A stretch of 64,000 bases of DNA from Deroplatys truncata (taxonomy: Eukaryota > Arthropoda > Insecta > Mantodea > Mantidae), in NCBI GenBank assembly GCA_030765065.1, contig CM060983.1, positions 52,574,067 through 52,638,066 of the forward strand. The letters are read 5' to 3'. Positions 34,646 through 44,249 of this stretch are shown piece after piece. The translations under genes and the position numbers were made by a program. Within the stretch, counting starts at the first letter, position 1, and the number at the start of each line of letters is the position of its first letter. The notes beneath the pieces are model-generated. The model was not told the origin of the DNA, did no database searches, and saw only the letters and a program-made list of their open reading frames with translations.

Positions 34646-35657
34646 TTAACTACATAAGCTATCAATGCAAACAACCACTTCAAATAATGATCATGGTTGG
34701 AGTTATTCATAAAAAATTCAGGAAAAACCATTGAGAACTTTAGTAGCAGTGGTAATTTAACACACTTACGGTGTAATTTCCACATGTGTTCAGACTGCCT
34801 TGTCCCCTTAATCGGGATGATATTCCTCTATGTCTATATAAGCCTGGCACCTATTGATTATTGAACACTTGACGAATTTCTGCAGTCAAATTATTGGAAA
34901 ACGCACGCCGGATGCTGTCTCCTAATTCTTCGAACACATGGGGATTTGTTGTATAAACTTTATCTTTAAGCATTCCCCATAGGTAATAATAATCACATGG
35001 GTTTAGTTTTGAAGAGCGAGCAGATTAGTCAATTATTCTGTCATCAAAAACACGATGTAATGTGAGGTACGGGTTTTCTTGAACTTCTTTTCACGACCAC
35101 CTCAACTTTGTCTAAGCTTTTCTAGGTTAGAATTGTTGGCTGTGTATATGTATTGTCCAAGACGGATCCAAACGCTTTAAACGTTTAACCTATACATTGT
35201 GCATTTGTTAAGAACGATAACATTAGGGAATTTGTGTATAAATTCAAGCTGATAGTCTACATGTGACTATTCGAACAAAACCTAATACAATAAACATCAC
35301 TGTTCTGTAGTACACACCATAAATATCCACTTTCACATAACGTTATTCCTACTATATAGCATGCGAAACGCTAGACTAAACTGCAAATACCGTTACTCTC
35401 CATAGGAACGTGAGCTAGGCTACATCAGAGGGAGGTAATTCATCCCGATAGACATCTGCTACTAGCCAAACATGGCTGCCGCCAGTCGCATCAGGATATA
35501 GACTTACTTTTTGAACAGTATATTATTGCCTACGCTATAAAATGCATATTTCTGTTTTGTAACAGTTTCTTAAGAATATTTTACATAATGTAGATGCACG
35601 CCTGATCTGCCTACTTTTATACAGTAATGTCGTTTTTCGAGGAAGAAATCTGGATAC
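34646..35657. other. no recognised feature
   Basis: Unassigned. No motif-bearing open frame or repeat detected by eye. Confidence 0.4.
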
Positions 35658-36036
35658 GGGCGGCGCCGTGGCCGAGTGGTTAGACCGCTCGCCTCCCACC
35701 GAGGCGGACCGGGTTCAATCCCAGGGACCTGCATGTGGGATTTGTGGTGGACGAAGCGGCGTCTGGGCGGGTTTTCTCCGGGTTCTCCGGTTTCCCCCGC
35801 CATTCATTCCACCAACTGCTCCATCATCATCTTTCCTTTCATCCATTTCACCAACATTTCGCTTCATCCACTTCCTTCATCTCATACCAGGCATCGGGCT
35901 GATCACCCATCCTGGATGTTCTGTCTGATCCATGAGTGTCTGCTCCTCGACGGGCCTCTGACACCAGGCACCCGCCTGTAAGTCCTGGGGGGTGTAAGTC
36001 CTACATAAGAGGAGGGTAAACAGATAATGAATGAAT
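35658..36036 (+). repeat. tRNA-derived SINE, family 2, with 13-bp target duplication
   Basis: The head has CCGTGGCCGAGTGGTTAGAC (A box region), CGCCT-CCCACCG-AGGCG as an anticodon-like stem-loop, and GGTTCAATCCC (B box). A CG-rich body with CGGGTTTTCTCCGGGTTCTC follows, then a long pyrimidine-rich part and a tail of ATGA repeats. GAAATCTGGATAC (35645-35657) and GAAATATGGATAC (36037-36049) flank it with one mismatch, as expected for LINE-driven insertion. Confidence 0.85.
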
Positions 36037-36049
36037 GAAATATGGATAC

Positions 36050-37674
36050 TTTCCTTGTTTCTTAATTATTCAAATTTTGTTAAAACCTATCAGCAATCAA
36101 TGGAAGGAAAACCTCATTGGTGCACATGGCTTTGTCAGATCGAAACTGCCAAATCTACCAGTGATATCAATTGTTAGAAAAATCCCCCCCCGCCAAAAAA
36201 AGTTACAATTTACATCTCTTTTACAGAGCAGAATTCAGGCTACAAAATGGTAGATTCATTATCATTTTGAAATTATATTAAAACACAAGTATTATGTCTA
36301 CAATGATTGAGTGCGTATATATATCAAATAATTTAAAGAGTAAGTCCATATTTATAAGACTACACAACAAATGGCATCTTTTCACAATTTTTTGCCAATT
36401 AATCTCCCTTTATAATGTTCTACGTGTTGCAGAGAATACTTTCGAATCACCAAACATGTGCAACAGGCATTGCCTGCAGTACGGTATAGTCCCAGTGATC
36501 TGACATTCGGTTTACAGTACAGTACATAGTTTTACTTGTAGACTACTGTGTAGTAAAGGTTTTGTTTATGTATACTGAAGTGCATAAGAAGTGGCCCATA
36601 ATGAAATGCAGCTGATTGTTAGTAATGACAAATGCAGCCCCGCCCTCTGGCAGTGTGAGCTGCTCTGTTCCTTCAGAATAAGTCCTAACCGGTAGAATGG
36701 CAGGGTACTTTCACACCTCCAAAATATGGCCGAACTGCCGAAGGGTAACATTACACTGCTACGCGTTCTCATAGGCGGACTACCGTTAACGCAATGCTTC
36801 GTCATGTTTAGGCACAAAATATATATAACATAACAAAAATGTGGAAGTAAACACATGTCTTCGTCTCGACGTCGCCGATGAACGCTCTCACATAAATGGC
36901 GTATTTGTTGCTCAATTTAACGACACACTCAGATTATTCTTCAACCCTTTTGTGTCATATTGGTCTAGCGTTTCAATTTGTACCAACTGTGAAAGTCTTG
37001 GGGTATCCGAACTATTACTTCATTTCACATCATTATAACATCTTTCATTGGTTCGTTTTTTAGTCTCTGGATTGTTTTTCAGGCCAGTCACAGAGAACTG
37101 TTCCCGGCTGGCTGGAGTCAGAAGTTGGTTACTTGAAGGTGCAAATCTTGGGGGGGGGCACTATTGCAATCTAGGAAAAAGACCACTTTTTATGAACGTT
37201 AGTGTACGTATATAGTCTGTTCTATGGTGCATTGTGATAGCTTCAAAACGGAAAAAAAATCTATTTTTGTTCGCAGAAAAGCTAAAAAGTGAAACTTATT
37301 AAAAGTGGCTCAGGATTATAACGTAGGAAAAACGAGCTTAGAAGACTGGAAAAGCGACCGACAAGAGAAATGCTGTTCCGAGCGAGTGCCAACTAACACA
37401 CATTGTTTTAAAATAATAAATGTATTTTGTTAGTTTTAAATGTATGTTATTTTCAGGGTCATCCTTACAGATGACCCTGAAATGGACAACCAGCCAGAGA
37501 GTGAGCGGAACTAAGTTGGTTGGGTTAATTTGGTTAAAAACTTCACATTACCAAATTTGACTTGTTACGGCTTTTCGTTTTCCCACAACTAAATTACCGT
37601 TCTTTAAAGCGTTACTTCTGAGGAATTCTAATGTGTTATTTTTATTTGCTGTTTCAGCTTTTTGTTTTTTTCAG
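36050..37674. other. unassigned, apart from a perfect hairpin at 37451-37482
   Basis: Open frames at 36035-36253, 36294-36503, 36566-36856 (minus) and 36841-37038 are short and motif-free. A G9 run lies near 37150. Confidence 0.4.
37451..37482. other. 13-bp perfect inverted repeat with 6-nt loop
   Basis: TTTCAGGGTCATC, loop CTTACA, GATGACCCTGAAA. No U-run follows immediately, so a transcription terminator is not indicated. Confidence 0.6.
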
Positions 37675-38417
37675 CACTTACAATAGGTAGAGGAAGTAGA
37701 GAAACACTTTTTGAGGCACCGGGAACCTAAAAGAATATTTTTCTTTTAGAAAAAGCACCGCGTGCATGTGTGTGGGCGCGTGAACATAAATAAATACCAA
37801 TTCGGATAAATACCAAACTTTATCTTTCAGTTCAGTATCTTCTAAGGGTACGACACAAAAATTTCTAAGAACCCCCCCCAACCACATACTACCCTTTAAA
37901 TGCAACACTTTTCATTATATTTTATTTTCTCAAAAATTGCTCTTAATGATTTTGATTAAAATACCAGCTCCTTTATATCTGTATGATTAATTATATCTTG
38001 AATTTTCTGTGAATAACCCACAATGAACTTCGTAAATTTGTATTAATACAGGTAAACGATAAGAGATAGACTAAAATTTACCACACCAAAGTGCAGAGCT
38101 CTTTAAAACATGCAGTTTATTTCCAGTATCTTCTTGTTTATGTCATGGACCATTTTTTGGAGATATTCGTAGTTATTGCTTTGAATGTTTAAATAATTTT
38201 GGTAGATTTTAAAGTGTTTTCAGCATTAAATTGTTTCTCGCTATGTCCACATTTTAGACATGCCACCATCATTACAGCCTTCCATATGACCCTTATGCGT
38301 GTAATGAAATGTGTTATTAATTTTTCCCTCAAATATTTGCCTGCATTAATATGATGTAGAGACAAATACTTCATTGAAGCTATAAAAATAATAGCTAGAG
38401 AAACTCGTGTGAATGTA
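37675..38417 (-). repeat. RepA copy (old)
   Basis: Starts near TAGGTAGAGGAAGTAGAG and ends at the head-side TAGAGAAACTCGTGTGAATG, where another minus-strand copy follows directly. Confidence 0.7.
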
Positions 38418-38736
38418 AAGGGGAAGTATTGTATTCCAACCAAAAATTCGATATCGAGATTTCACCGCAAATACATATTTTGAGGCCCCCTGAATAGATA
38501 ATTAAAAAAAAATTAGAAAAAGGTTCGTGTTGTGTGTGCGCGCGTGAACATCATAACTAAAAAACGAAAAGTGGGATAAATGCCAAACTTGGTATTTAGG
38601 TACAGTACCTTACAAGCGTTTGACACGAAGATTTAAAAAAAAATCCCTCCACCTTAGACTACCCTTTACATGGAAGATTTTTCGAAATCTTTGATTTCTA
38701 AAAAAGGCTGACGACTTTGATTAAAATTTTAAATAT
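38418..38736 (-). repeat. RepA copy, segment left of the gypsy element
   Basis: AGGGGAAGTATTGTATTCC through GATTAAAATTTTAAATAT. The copy resumes at 47213 after the retrotransposon, with ATAT duplicated at both edges. Confidence 0.85.
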
Positions 38737-39097
38737 TGATGCAGTATACTTAAATGTAAATAATGATTGTAATATGAATATGCATTTTTATGTGACATTG
38801 ATTTCAGATGTTTATTAATTGTAATTATTATTGGGAAATAAGTTTATAGGGCCCTACTGAAACTGTCAATAATAGCGCAATAATGCAGCGAGGGGGGTGA
38901 GCTGTTTATCATTATTGGAAACAAGGAAGTTGCGTAATGTTGACGCGTTTTCGGTAGAAACTTCTGGAATATTTTCTCCCTAAAAGCAATATGTATTCGT
39001 GGTTTTCATTGGATATTAAAATAGACGCTAATGTTGGCGCGTTTTATTAGCCAATTGCAGCTCAGTTATAATCTTTAGGCGTATCTTGATGCAGGCG

Positions 39098-39136
39098 TAT
39101 AAATAGGGTAGGTTCGAGGTAGCTTGTTCCCAGTTC
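39098..39136 (+). promoter_or_regulatory. LTR core promoter (TATA box and initiator)
   Basis: TATAAATA followed about 30 bp later by TTCCCAGTTC. The same arrangement is in the 3' LTR at 46624-46631. Predicted from consensus only. Confidence 0.6.
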
Positions 39137-39388
39137 ATCAAAAATCTGTGTACACTACACGTCGTCTTCAGTCAGTCAGTTCGTCGAAAGTATTAGTACG
39201 ACATACATCGGATATAGATTCACAAGTTACGCGCAGCAGAATTATGAAAGATCTAAAGTATGGTAAAGTTAATTATACAAAAGATTGAAGTACGCGGATT
39301 AAAAGAGATCAGTAAGAAGTTATTATAACAGTTTCAGTTTGGCGAGTATCTAAATCAATATGTAAAAGTGATAGTGAACGTGTTCGAC

Positions 39389-39394
39389 AATAAA
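39389..39394 (+). terminator. poly(A) signal in the 5' LTR
   Basis: AATAAA after GTTCGAC, conserved at the equivalent place in the 3' LTR, where it would end the genomic transcript. Confidence 0.55.
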
Positions 39395-39682
39395 AATTAT
39401 AAAAACAAATTTCTTCATCAGTGTAATTTTTGGATAAAAGATTCCTTTCCGTTTCACAACCTGTATAGAGACACATGTTCGACCCAAGCCAACAGGATAA
39501 TAGCTAGCCGGAGGACATTTGAAATGAATTATTTCAAAAACTGATACTAGGAACCGCAAATTGCTAACGCCAGATGGAGCTACAAACCAAACAAATGAAT
39601 GACATCACAAGATGGCAACGCGTGAAGTAAAGACACATACATAAAAATCACAAGCATCAACATTATAACTAATACCGTCGCA

Positions 39683-39706
39683 AATTGACACCCAGAACGT
39701 GGGGCA
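39683..39706 (+). other. primer-binding site
   Basis: AATTGACACCCAGAACGTGG then GGC, directly after the LTR. It resembles the complement of an insect tRNA-Lys 3' end (TGGCGCCCAACGTGGGGC), with several mismatches. The identity of the primer is inferred. Confidence 0.6.
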
Positions 39707-39710
39707 CGAT

Positions 39711-39790
39711 AACCAGGAAAGGAACACGATGACCAGGAAAGAAGCAAAGTAACCAGGAAAGTAGCAGAGTGACCAGGAAAGGAACCAGGA
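39711..39790 (+). repeat. four 20-bp tandem repeats in the leader
   Basis: Copies begin at 39711, 39731, 39751 and 39771. Each starts RACCAGGAAA, followed by a more variable purine-rich decamer. The array sits between the primer-binding site and gag, where packaging or translation signals commonly lie. Confidence 0.85.
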
Positions 39791-40006
39791 CGTGGAACGA
39801 ATGTAACAGTGAAATGATCTACAAGACGCAGATTCCAAACTACAGGACAACAAAACGACGTGGACTCATCATAACACAACGCAGAAGCGACATATAACCT
39901 AGGAGAGAGGGGCAGAAAGTTGGACATCAATGTAACAGCAACAGACAGCATCACAAAGGTTAGAGTATCGTAATTTTTTTTTAGAAAACAAAATTGTAAC
40001 CTACAA

Positions 40007-42028
40007 ATGTACTTAAGGAGTGGTAGGATAAAGAAAACAATGGCTACTAATAATACAGAAGAAATAATTATGGAGGGAGATAATGTAACAGTTAGCTGTA
40101 ATTCAATACAGGTTACAGAAAATAGTCCAAACTTTTTAGGATTTGAGGATGAAAATGTTAGTGCAGAAAGTGAGAATAGAATAGCAGGAAATGTTAATTT
40201 TGATGCTAGTATGATAATGGAAATGCTGAAAGATATTGTTAAGAATATTGGGAAATTAAGGGAAGATATGGAAAACAATAAGAAAGAATTGAGGGAAGAT
40301 ATTAGTAAGAGTATTACAGATCAATTAAGGGAAGATATGCAAAAGAATAATAGGGAATTGAGGGAAGATATTGGTAAGAGCTTAGAACAAAACAGGGAAG
40401 AGATTGAAAAGAAATTCATGGAGCTAGATAGAAGTATGATTAAAATGAAAAATGAAAATCAAGAAATCATAGCAAATGAAATAGGTGAAGTTTCAAAGAA
40501 AATGTTGGACATGAGCAGGGAAATATCTAACCAAAGAAATGAGGTTAATAATAAAATAGAGCATGTTGATGTAAAATGTACAGAGCTAGGTAGCCGAATG
40601 AGTAGCATTTCAAGTGAGTTAAGAGAAATGATGGAGGCTACAAATGCAGATTTAATACAGGTGCAAGTTAATTTCAGAGGGGAAATATCTGGAATTCAGA
40701 AGGAGTCAGAAACACAGAGAAATAAATTGTCTGATGAAGTTAAAGTTTTGTCTATAGATTTGAATCAAAAGCTAACTTCTGAAATTAACAAACACCAAGC
40801 TGTTCAAAATGAGAATAATAAAAAATTGGAACAGACGATAGAAACTCTGCAAGGTACTGTAAATAGGTTAGAATTGAATTCAAGGGCAAATATATGTGAT
40901 GTGAATGTATCAGATGTACAACATAATGATAGAGGTAGTTCCTCAGGTATGACAAATAATGTGAGTGATGCGGCAGCTTCATCTATAGCTAATGCTGAAA
41001 CTCAGAGTGCACAAGTAACACTAGAGAATTTAAATATGGGAGTGGGGAATTTGCAAAATTACAATCATATCTTAAGTGATTTTCCACTTCCAAAATTTAA
41101 TGAAAACTCCAGTCCAGTACAGTTCATTGCAGAATTATCAGAGTATTTTCAAATTAAAAAGATACCTGAAGCATTCAAAATGATAGTTGTCAAAAGATGT
41201 TTGGACCAGAAAACTTTAGATTGGTTACAAATGGTATCAGGGGGTGAAATTTCATATGAATCCTTTAAGAGGTTATTCATGAACAGATTTTGGAATGTTA
41301 CGGTACAGCACAGAATTCGAGCAGTGCTTAGTCATGGTCGATTTAATCCACGAGAGGGAATATCAATGACTGATTACTTACTGAAACATGCAAGTCAGGT
41401 TAGAAACTTGTCACCTCCAATCAATGAGGAAGATTTTGTGAGTTTGCTCGCAAGGCATTATCCTTTAAGGATACGAAATTACTTATTAATTGCAAAACCA
41501 CGTAGCATCTATGAGATGACAGAATTAATGACAGCTTTGGAACAACAGGAAGAAGATATATCTCGGGAGTGGGAGCATAGATTTTTAGATGTGCGAGATA
41601 GACGAAATTACCAAAGTAGTTATCAGCAAAATAGAGGACAAGACAGACATCATGAAAATAATACCAGACAACGGTATCAATCATACGTTCCACAATTTGA
41701 AAGATCAAGGACAGATGGGAGACCAGGTCGACAGGAACAAATAAATTATGTCAGGATAGAAAGATTGCCTGAAAGAGGGCAAAATTATGGAAGGCGGTAT
41801 ATTAGACAAAGGGGAAATTTCACTCACTGGAGGGAAAACAATAACCGGGAAAGATCTGAGGAACGGCAAGAAAATTACGTGCCAAGGGGACATAATGTCA
41901 GAAATCGAGGATTTCGAACTCGAGGAAGGGGAACTCAAAACAATGGTAGCGACAATGAGATAGATTTAGCGCCTGTTAGGAATGGCAGTCCCGTACGTGA
42001 ACATGGAAATAACCAGGAAAACTGTTAA
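40007..42028 (+). CDS. gag: Gag structural polyprotein of the gypsy-type element
   Basis: 673 codons, starting at the first ATG after the leader (MYLRSGRIKK). Residues about 66-300 form a very long charged coiled coil with near-repeats of the form LREDM..NNKELREDI. About 350-500 (from SDFPLPKFNENSSPVQF) looks like the retrotransposon capsid region that assembles the particle. About 525-655 is rich in R, Q, N and G, as in RNA-binding Gag tails. I see no CCHC zinc knuckle, so RNA binding would depend on the basic tail. The frame is intact, and the stop at 42026-42028 overlaps the open pol frame by 16 nt. The coiled coil is unusually long for a Ty3/gypsy Gag. Confidence 0.9.
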   Translation: MYLRSGRIKKTMATNNTEEIIMEGDNVTVSCNSIQVTENSPNFLGFEDENVSAESENRIAGNVNFDASMIMEMLKDIVKNIGKLREDMENNKKELREDISKSITDQLREDMQKNNRELREDIGKSLEQNREEIEKKFMELDRSMIKMKNENQEIIANEIGEVSKKMLDMSREISNQRNEVNNKIEHVDVKCTELGSRMSSISSELREMMEATNADLIQVQVNFRGEISGIQKESETQRNKLSDEVKVLSIDLNQKLTSEINKHQAVQNENNKKLEQTIETLQGTVNRLELNSRANICDVNVSDVQHNDRGSSSGMTNNVSDAAASSIANAETQSAQVTLENLNMGVGNLQNYNHILSDFPLPKFNENSSPVQFIAELSEYFQIKKIPEAFKMIVVKRCLDQKTLDWLQMVSGGEISYESFKRLFMNRFWNVTVQHRIRAVLSHGRFNPREGISMTDYLLKHASQVRNLSPPINEEDFVSLLARHYPLRIRNYLLIAKPRSIYEMTELMTALEQQEEDISREWEHRFLDVRDRRNYQSSYQQNRGQDRHHENNTRQRYQSYVPQFERSRTDGRPGRQEQINYVRIERLPERGQNYGRRYIRQRGNFTHWRENNNRERSEERQENYVPRGHNVRNRGFRTRGRGTQNNGSDNEIDLAPVRNGSPVREHGNNQENC

Positions 42029-42096
42029 CAGACTCCTGTGTAGTAGGTTCTCAGGACGTCTTTAATAATTCAGTATCCATTACCAATACAAATAAT

Positions 42097-43350
42097 ATGC
42101 CTACACATACACCCTGTAATAAGATTACAGCAACAAAAGATAAGGGAGAAAATTTTGAGTCACCTCATGTTAGGATGGAAATTGCGAAGAAAGAGATCAT
42201 TGCAACTATAGATTCTGGTTCGTCAGCTTCAATTTGCTCACAGAAATTTTACATAAATTTGATTAATGAAGGTAACAAAATTATGGCTCTTCCCACTAGT
42301 AATTTAGTTTGTCGTGTTGCAATCGGAAGAACGACACAGGTCATAAGAATACAAGCTCTACTTAACATACTTATCGGCGGAGAGAATTTTGAGGTTATGT
42401 TTCTAATTGTAAACCATCTGATTTGTGACATAATTATAGGATGTGACTTCCTACATGAATATGAAGCATGTATAGATTTTAAACATGAAGAGTTAAAAAT
42501 AACAAAAGAAGATAGAGAAATAAGGGTACCATTTATAAAAGAGAAAGTTTCTGTAATCGAGATGACAAAGGATGAGAAGAATCTTTGTGACCAAGAGTTT
42601 TTTGTGCAAATAACAGAAACTGATAGAAATAGTCAGATAAAGCAGGTAGTCACAGAATATGAAGGGAATACCACGCCATATTTTCAACAGCTTGTAGAAA
42701 TGCCAGAGAAATTAGAGGAATTTACAATCCAAACAAAAGACGACCATGTGAGCGAGACAGACAACAGCTGGAAAGAGAAGAGAAATGAGGAAATAATACA
42801 CAAGTGTGAAGAAGCTTATAATATTACGATAATGCAAAAACAAATCCTTCATGATGTTTTGATGAACAATAGTTCAGTATTTAGTAATATCCCAGGCAGA
42901 TGTAATGTATATCAGCATACATTTCAAGTAGAAGACGTACCACCATATAGGCACAAGTATGACAATTTACCTATAAGTCTTCGGGATAAAGCAAGACAAC
43001 TAATAAATAGCATGTTAGAAAATGGGATTATTGAGCAAAGTAATTCTCAGTATATAAATTCAATCTGCTGGAGTATTAAACGAGATGGTAGTTTGAGATT
43101 AACTTTAGACGGTAGATATGTCAACAAGTATATGAAGCCAGATCATTTTCAAAGTGAGGGAATTGAACAATTAATTACGAAACTTTCAAGAGGGAGATTT
43201 CTGACATCCATTGACCTCACTGCTTCATATTGGCAAGTGGAATTAGATCCACAAGTGCGTGATTACACTTCATTTCAGTATTCAGGGATCCAGTATCGTT
43301 TTTGTGTAAATCCTTTTGGTTTAAAAAAAACTCAGGAAGTGAATTTTTGA
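42097..43350 (+). CDS. pol: Pol part 1: aspartic protease and N-terminal half of reverse transcriptase (frame broken)
   Basis: The frame is open from 42013, in -1 relative to gag, with first ATG at 42097, so expression by -1 frameshifting is likely. In the ATG-numbered product, the protease active site is IDSGSS (D39) and a second conserved segment is IIIGCDFL (112-119). RT begins near residue 265 with PPYRHKYDNLP. LTLDGRYVN and SIDLTASYWQ (catalytic D373) are RT motifs. The frame should continue past NPFGL near residue 408 but leaves the RT reading at an A8 run (43323-43330) and stops at 43348-43350. The next segment is in the -1 frame. In this young element that is probably a homopolymer length change or an assembly error. 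Confidence 0.88.
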   Translation: MPTHTPCNKITATKDKGENFESPHVRMEIAKKEIIATIDSGSSASICSQKFYINLINEGNKIMALPTSNLVCRVAIGRTTQVIRIQALLNILIGGENFEVMFLIVNHLICDIIIGCDFLHEYEACIDFKHEELKITKEDREIRVPFIKEKVSVIEMTKDEKNLCDQEFFVQITETDRNSQIKQVVTEYEGNTTPYFQQLVEMPEKLEEFTIQTKDDHVSETDNSWKEKRNEEIIHKCEEAYNITIMQKQILHDVLMNNSSVFSNIPGRCNVYQHTFQVEDVPPYRHKYDNLPISLRDKARQLINSMLENGIIEQSNSQYINSICWSIKRDGSLRLTLDGRYVNKYMKPDHFQSEGIEQLITKLSRGRFLTSIDLTASYWQVELDPQVRDYTSFQYSGIQYRFCVNPFGLKKTQEVNF

Positions 43351-44240
43351 GAGCCATTCACAGTATCTTTGGAAATTCTGCAGATGACTTTTTAATAAAG
43401 TATATTGACGACTTCCTAATTATTAGTCAAACATTTGAAGAACACATGAATAATGTCCATTATGTGTTAAATAAACTACAACATGGTATGACTGTGAACA
43501 TACTAAAATCAAAATTTTGTGTCAAGGAAATAAATTTTCTGGGTTATGTAGTGGATGAACGAGGTATAAGACCTGATCAGAAAAGAATAGAAGCAATAAT
43601 GAAAATTCCACCACCAAGGAACGTAAAACAAATTAGACGTCTCTTAGGGGTATTGAACTTTCAGAGTAAGTTCGTACCAAGATATTCGGCTGAAATAGAA
43701 CCACTGCGGCAGCTACTCCGAAAGAACAATAAGTGGAAATGGACAGAGGATCATCAAAAATGTTTTGAAAGAGTAAAAGAACTCTTTGCTAAGTCCATAT
43801 TACTCGAGAGGCCTAGAGAAGATTTGGAATATGAGATTTATGTCGATGCATCAATGCAAGGATACGCCGGAATTTTAGGACAGCGAGACATCAACAATGA
43901 CTTTCACGTCATTAGTACAGCTTCTAGAGGACTTACAAATATTGAGCGGAATTCTTCAGTGACTCAGTTAGAAATTGGAACATTAAATTTCTCATTAATT
44001 CGTTTTAAAACCTATATTTATCAGCAAAAGGTGAAAGTATATTCAGACCACATCAGCTTAACTTTCATACAACGGTGTAGATTATGTAGTGGAAAACTTG
44101 CTAGATACATTCATGCAATATCTGCATTCGATATTGAGATTATACACATTCCTGGCAAAAATAATACCTGCAGTGATTTGCTATCAAGATTGAACTACAA
44201 CCCACAAATTCCCGAAAATATTGAAAGGCCTAGAAATTAA
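43302..44240 (+). CDS. pol: Pol part 2: C-terminal reverse transcriptase and RNase H
   Basis: Homology begins at about 43323, after the A8 run. The first few codons of the open frame are out of frame with real RT. YIDD (residues 34-37) is the RT catalytic core. LGYVVDERGIRPDQKRIEAI and the RRLLGVLNF segment are the RT thumb/connection typical of Ty3/gypsy. RNase H has VDAS (D182), QLE (E224) and YSDH (D249), matching the catalytic D-E-D. A TAA at 44238-44240 ends the frame just after LLSRLNY. The following integrase is in the same frame, so this stop is a single in-frame break or a readthrough point. Confidence 0.9.
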   Translation: MCKSFWFKKNSGSEFLRAIHSIFGNSADDFLIKYIDDFLIISQTFEEHMNNVHYVLNKLQHGMTVNILKSKFCVKEINFLGYVVDERGIRPDQKRIEAIMKIPPPRNVKQIRRLLGVLNFQSKFVPRYSAEIEPLRQLLRKNNKWKWTEDHQKCFERVKELFAKSILLERPREDLEYEIYVDASMQGYAGILGQRDINNDFHVISTASRGLTNIERNSSVTQLEIGTLNFSLIRFKTYIYQQKVKVYSDHISLTFIQRCRLCSGKLARYIHAISAFDIEIIHIPGKNNTCSDLLSRLNYNPQIPENIERPRN

Positions 44241-44249
44241 GTCAAAATA

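Larger units (their letters stand above)
38737..39682 (+). repeat. 5' LTR (946 bp)
   Basis: TATAAATA at 39098-39105, an initiator-like CCCAGTTC about 30 bp downstream, and AATAAA at 39389-39394 outline U3, R and U5. It lacks 15 bp present near the start of the 3' LTR. Confidence 0.93.

Noticed and set aside
39711-39790. CRISPR array
   Set aside because: Four directly adjoining 20-bp units without spacers, inside a eukaryotic retrotransposon leader.
39580-40278. A 232-codon minus-strand open frame
   Set aside because: It is antisense to the LTR end, leader repeats and gag start. Its sequence reflects the purine-rich sense strand and has no motif.
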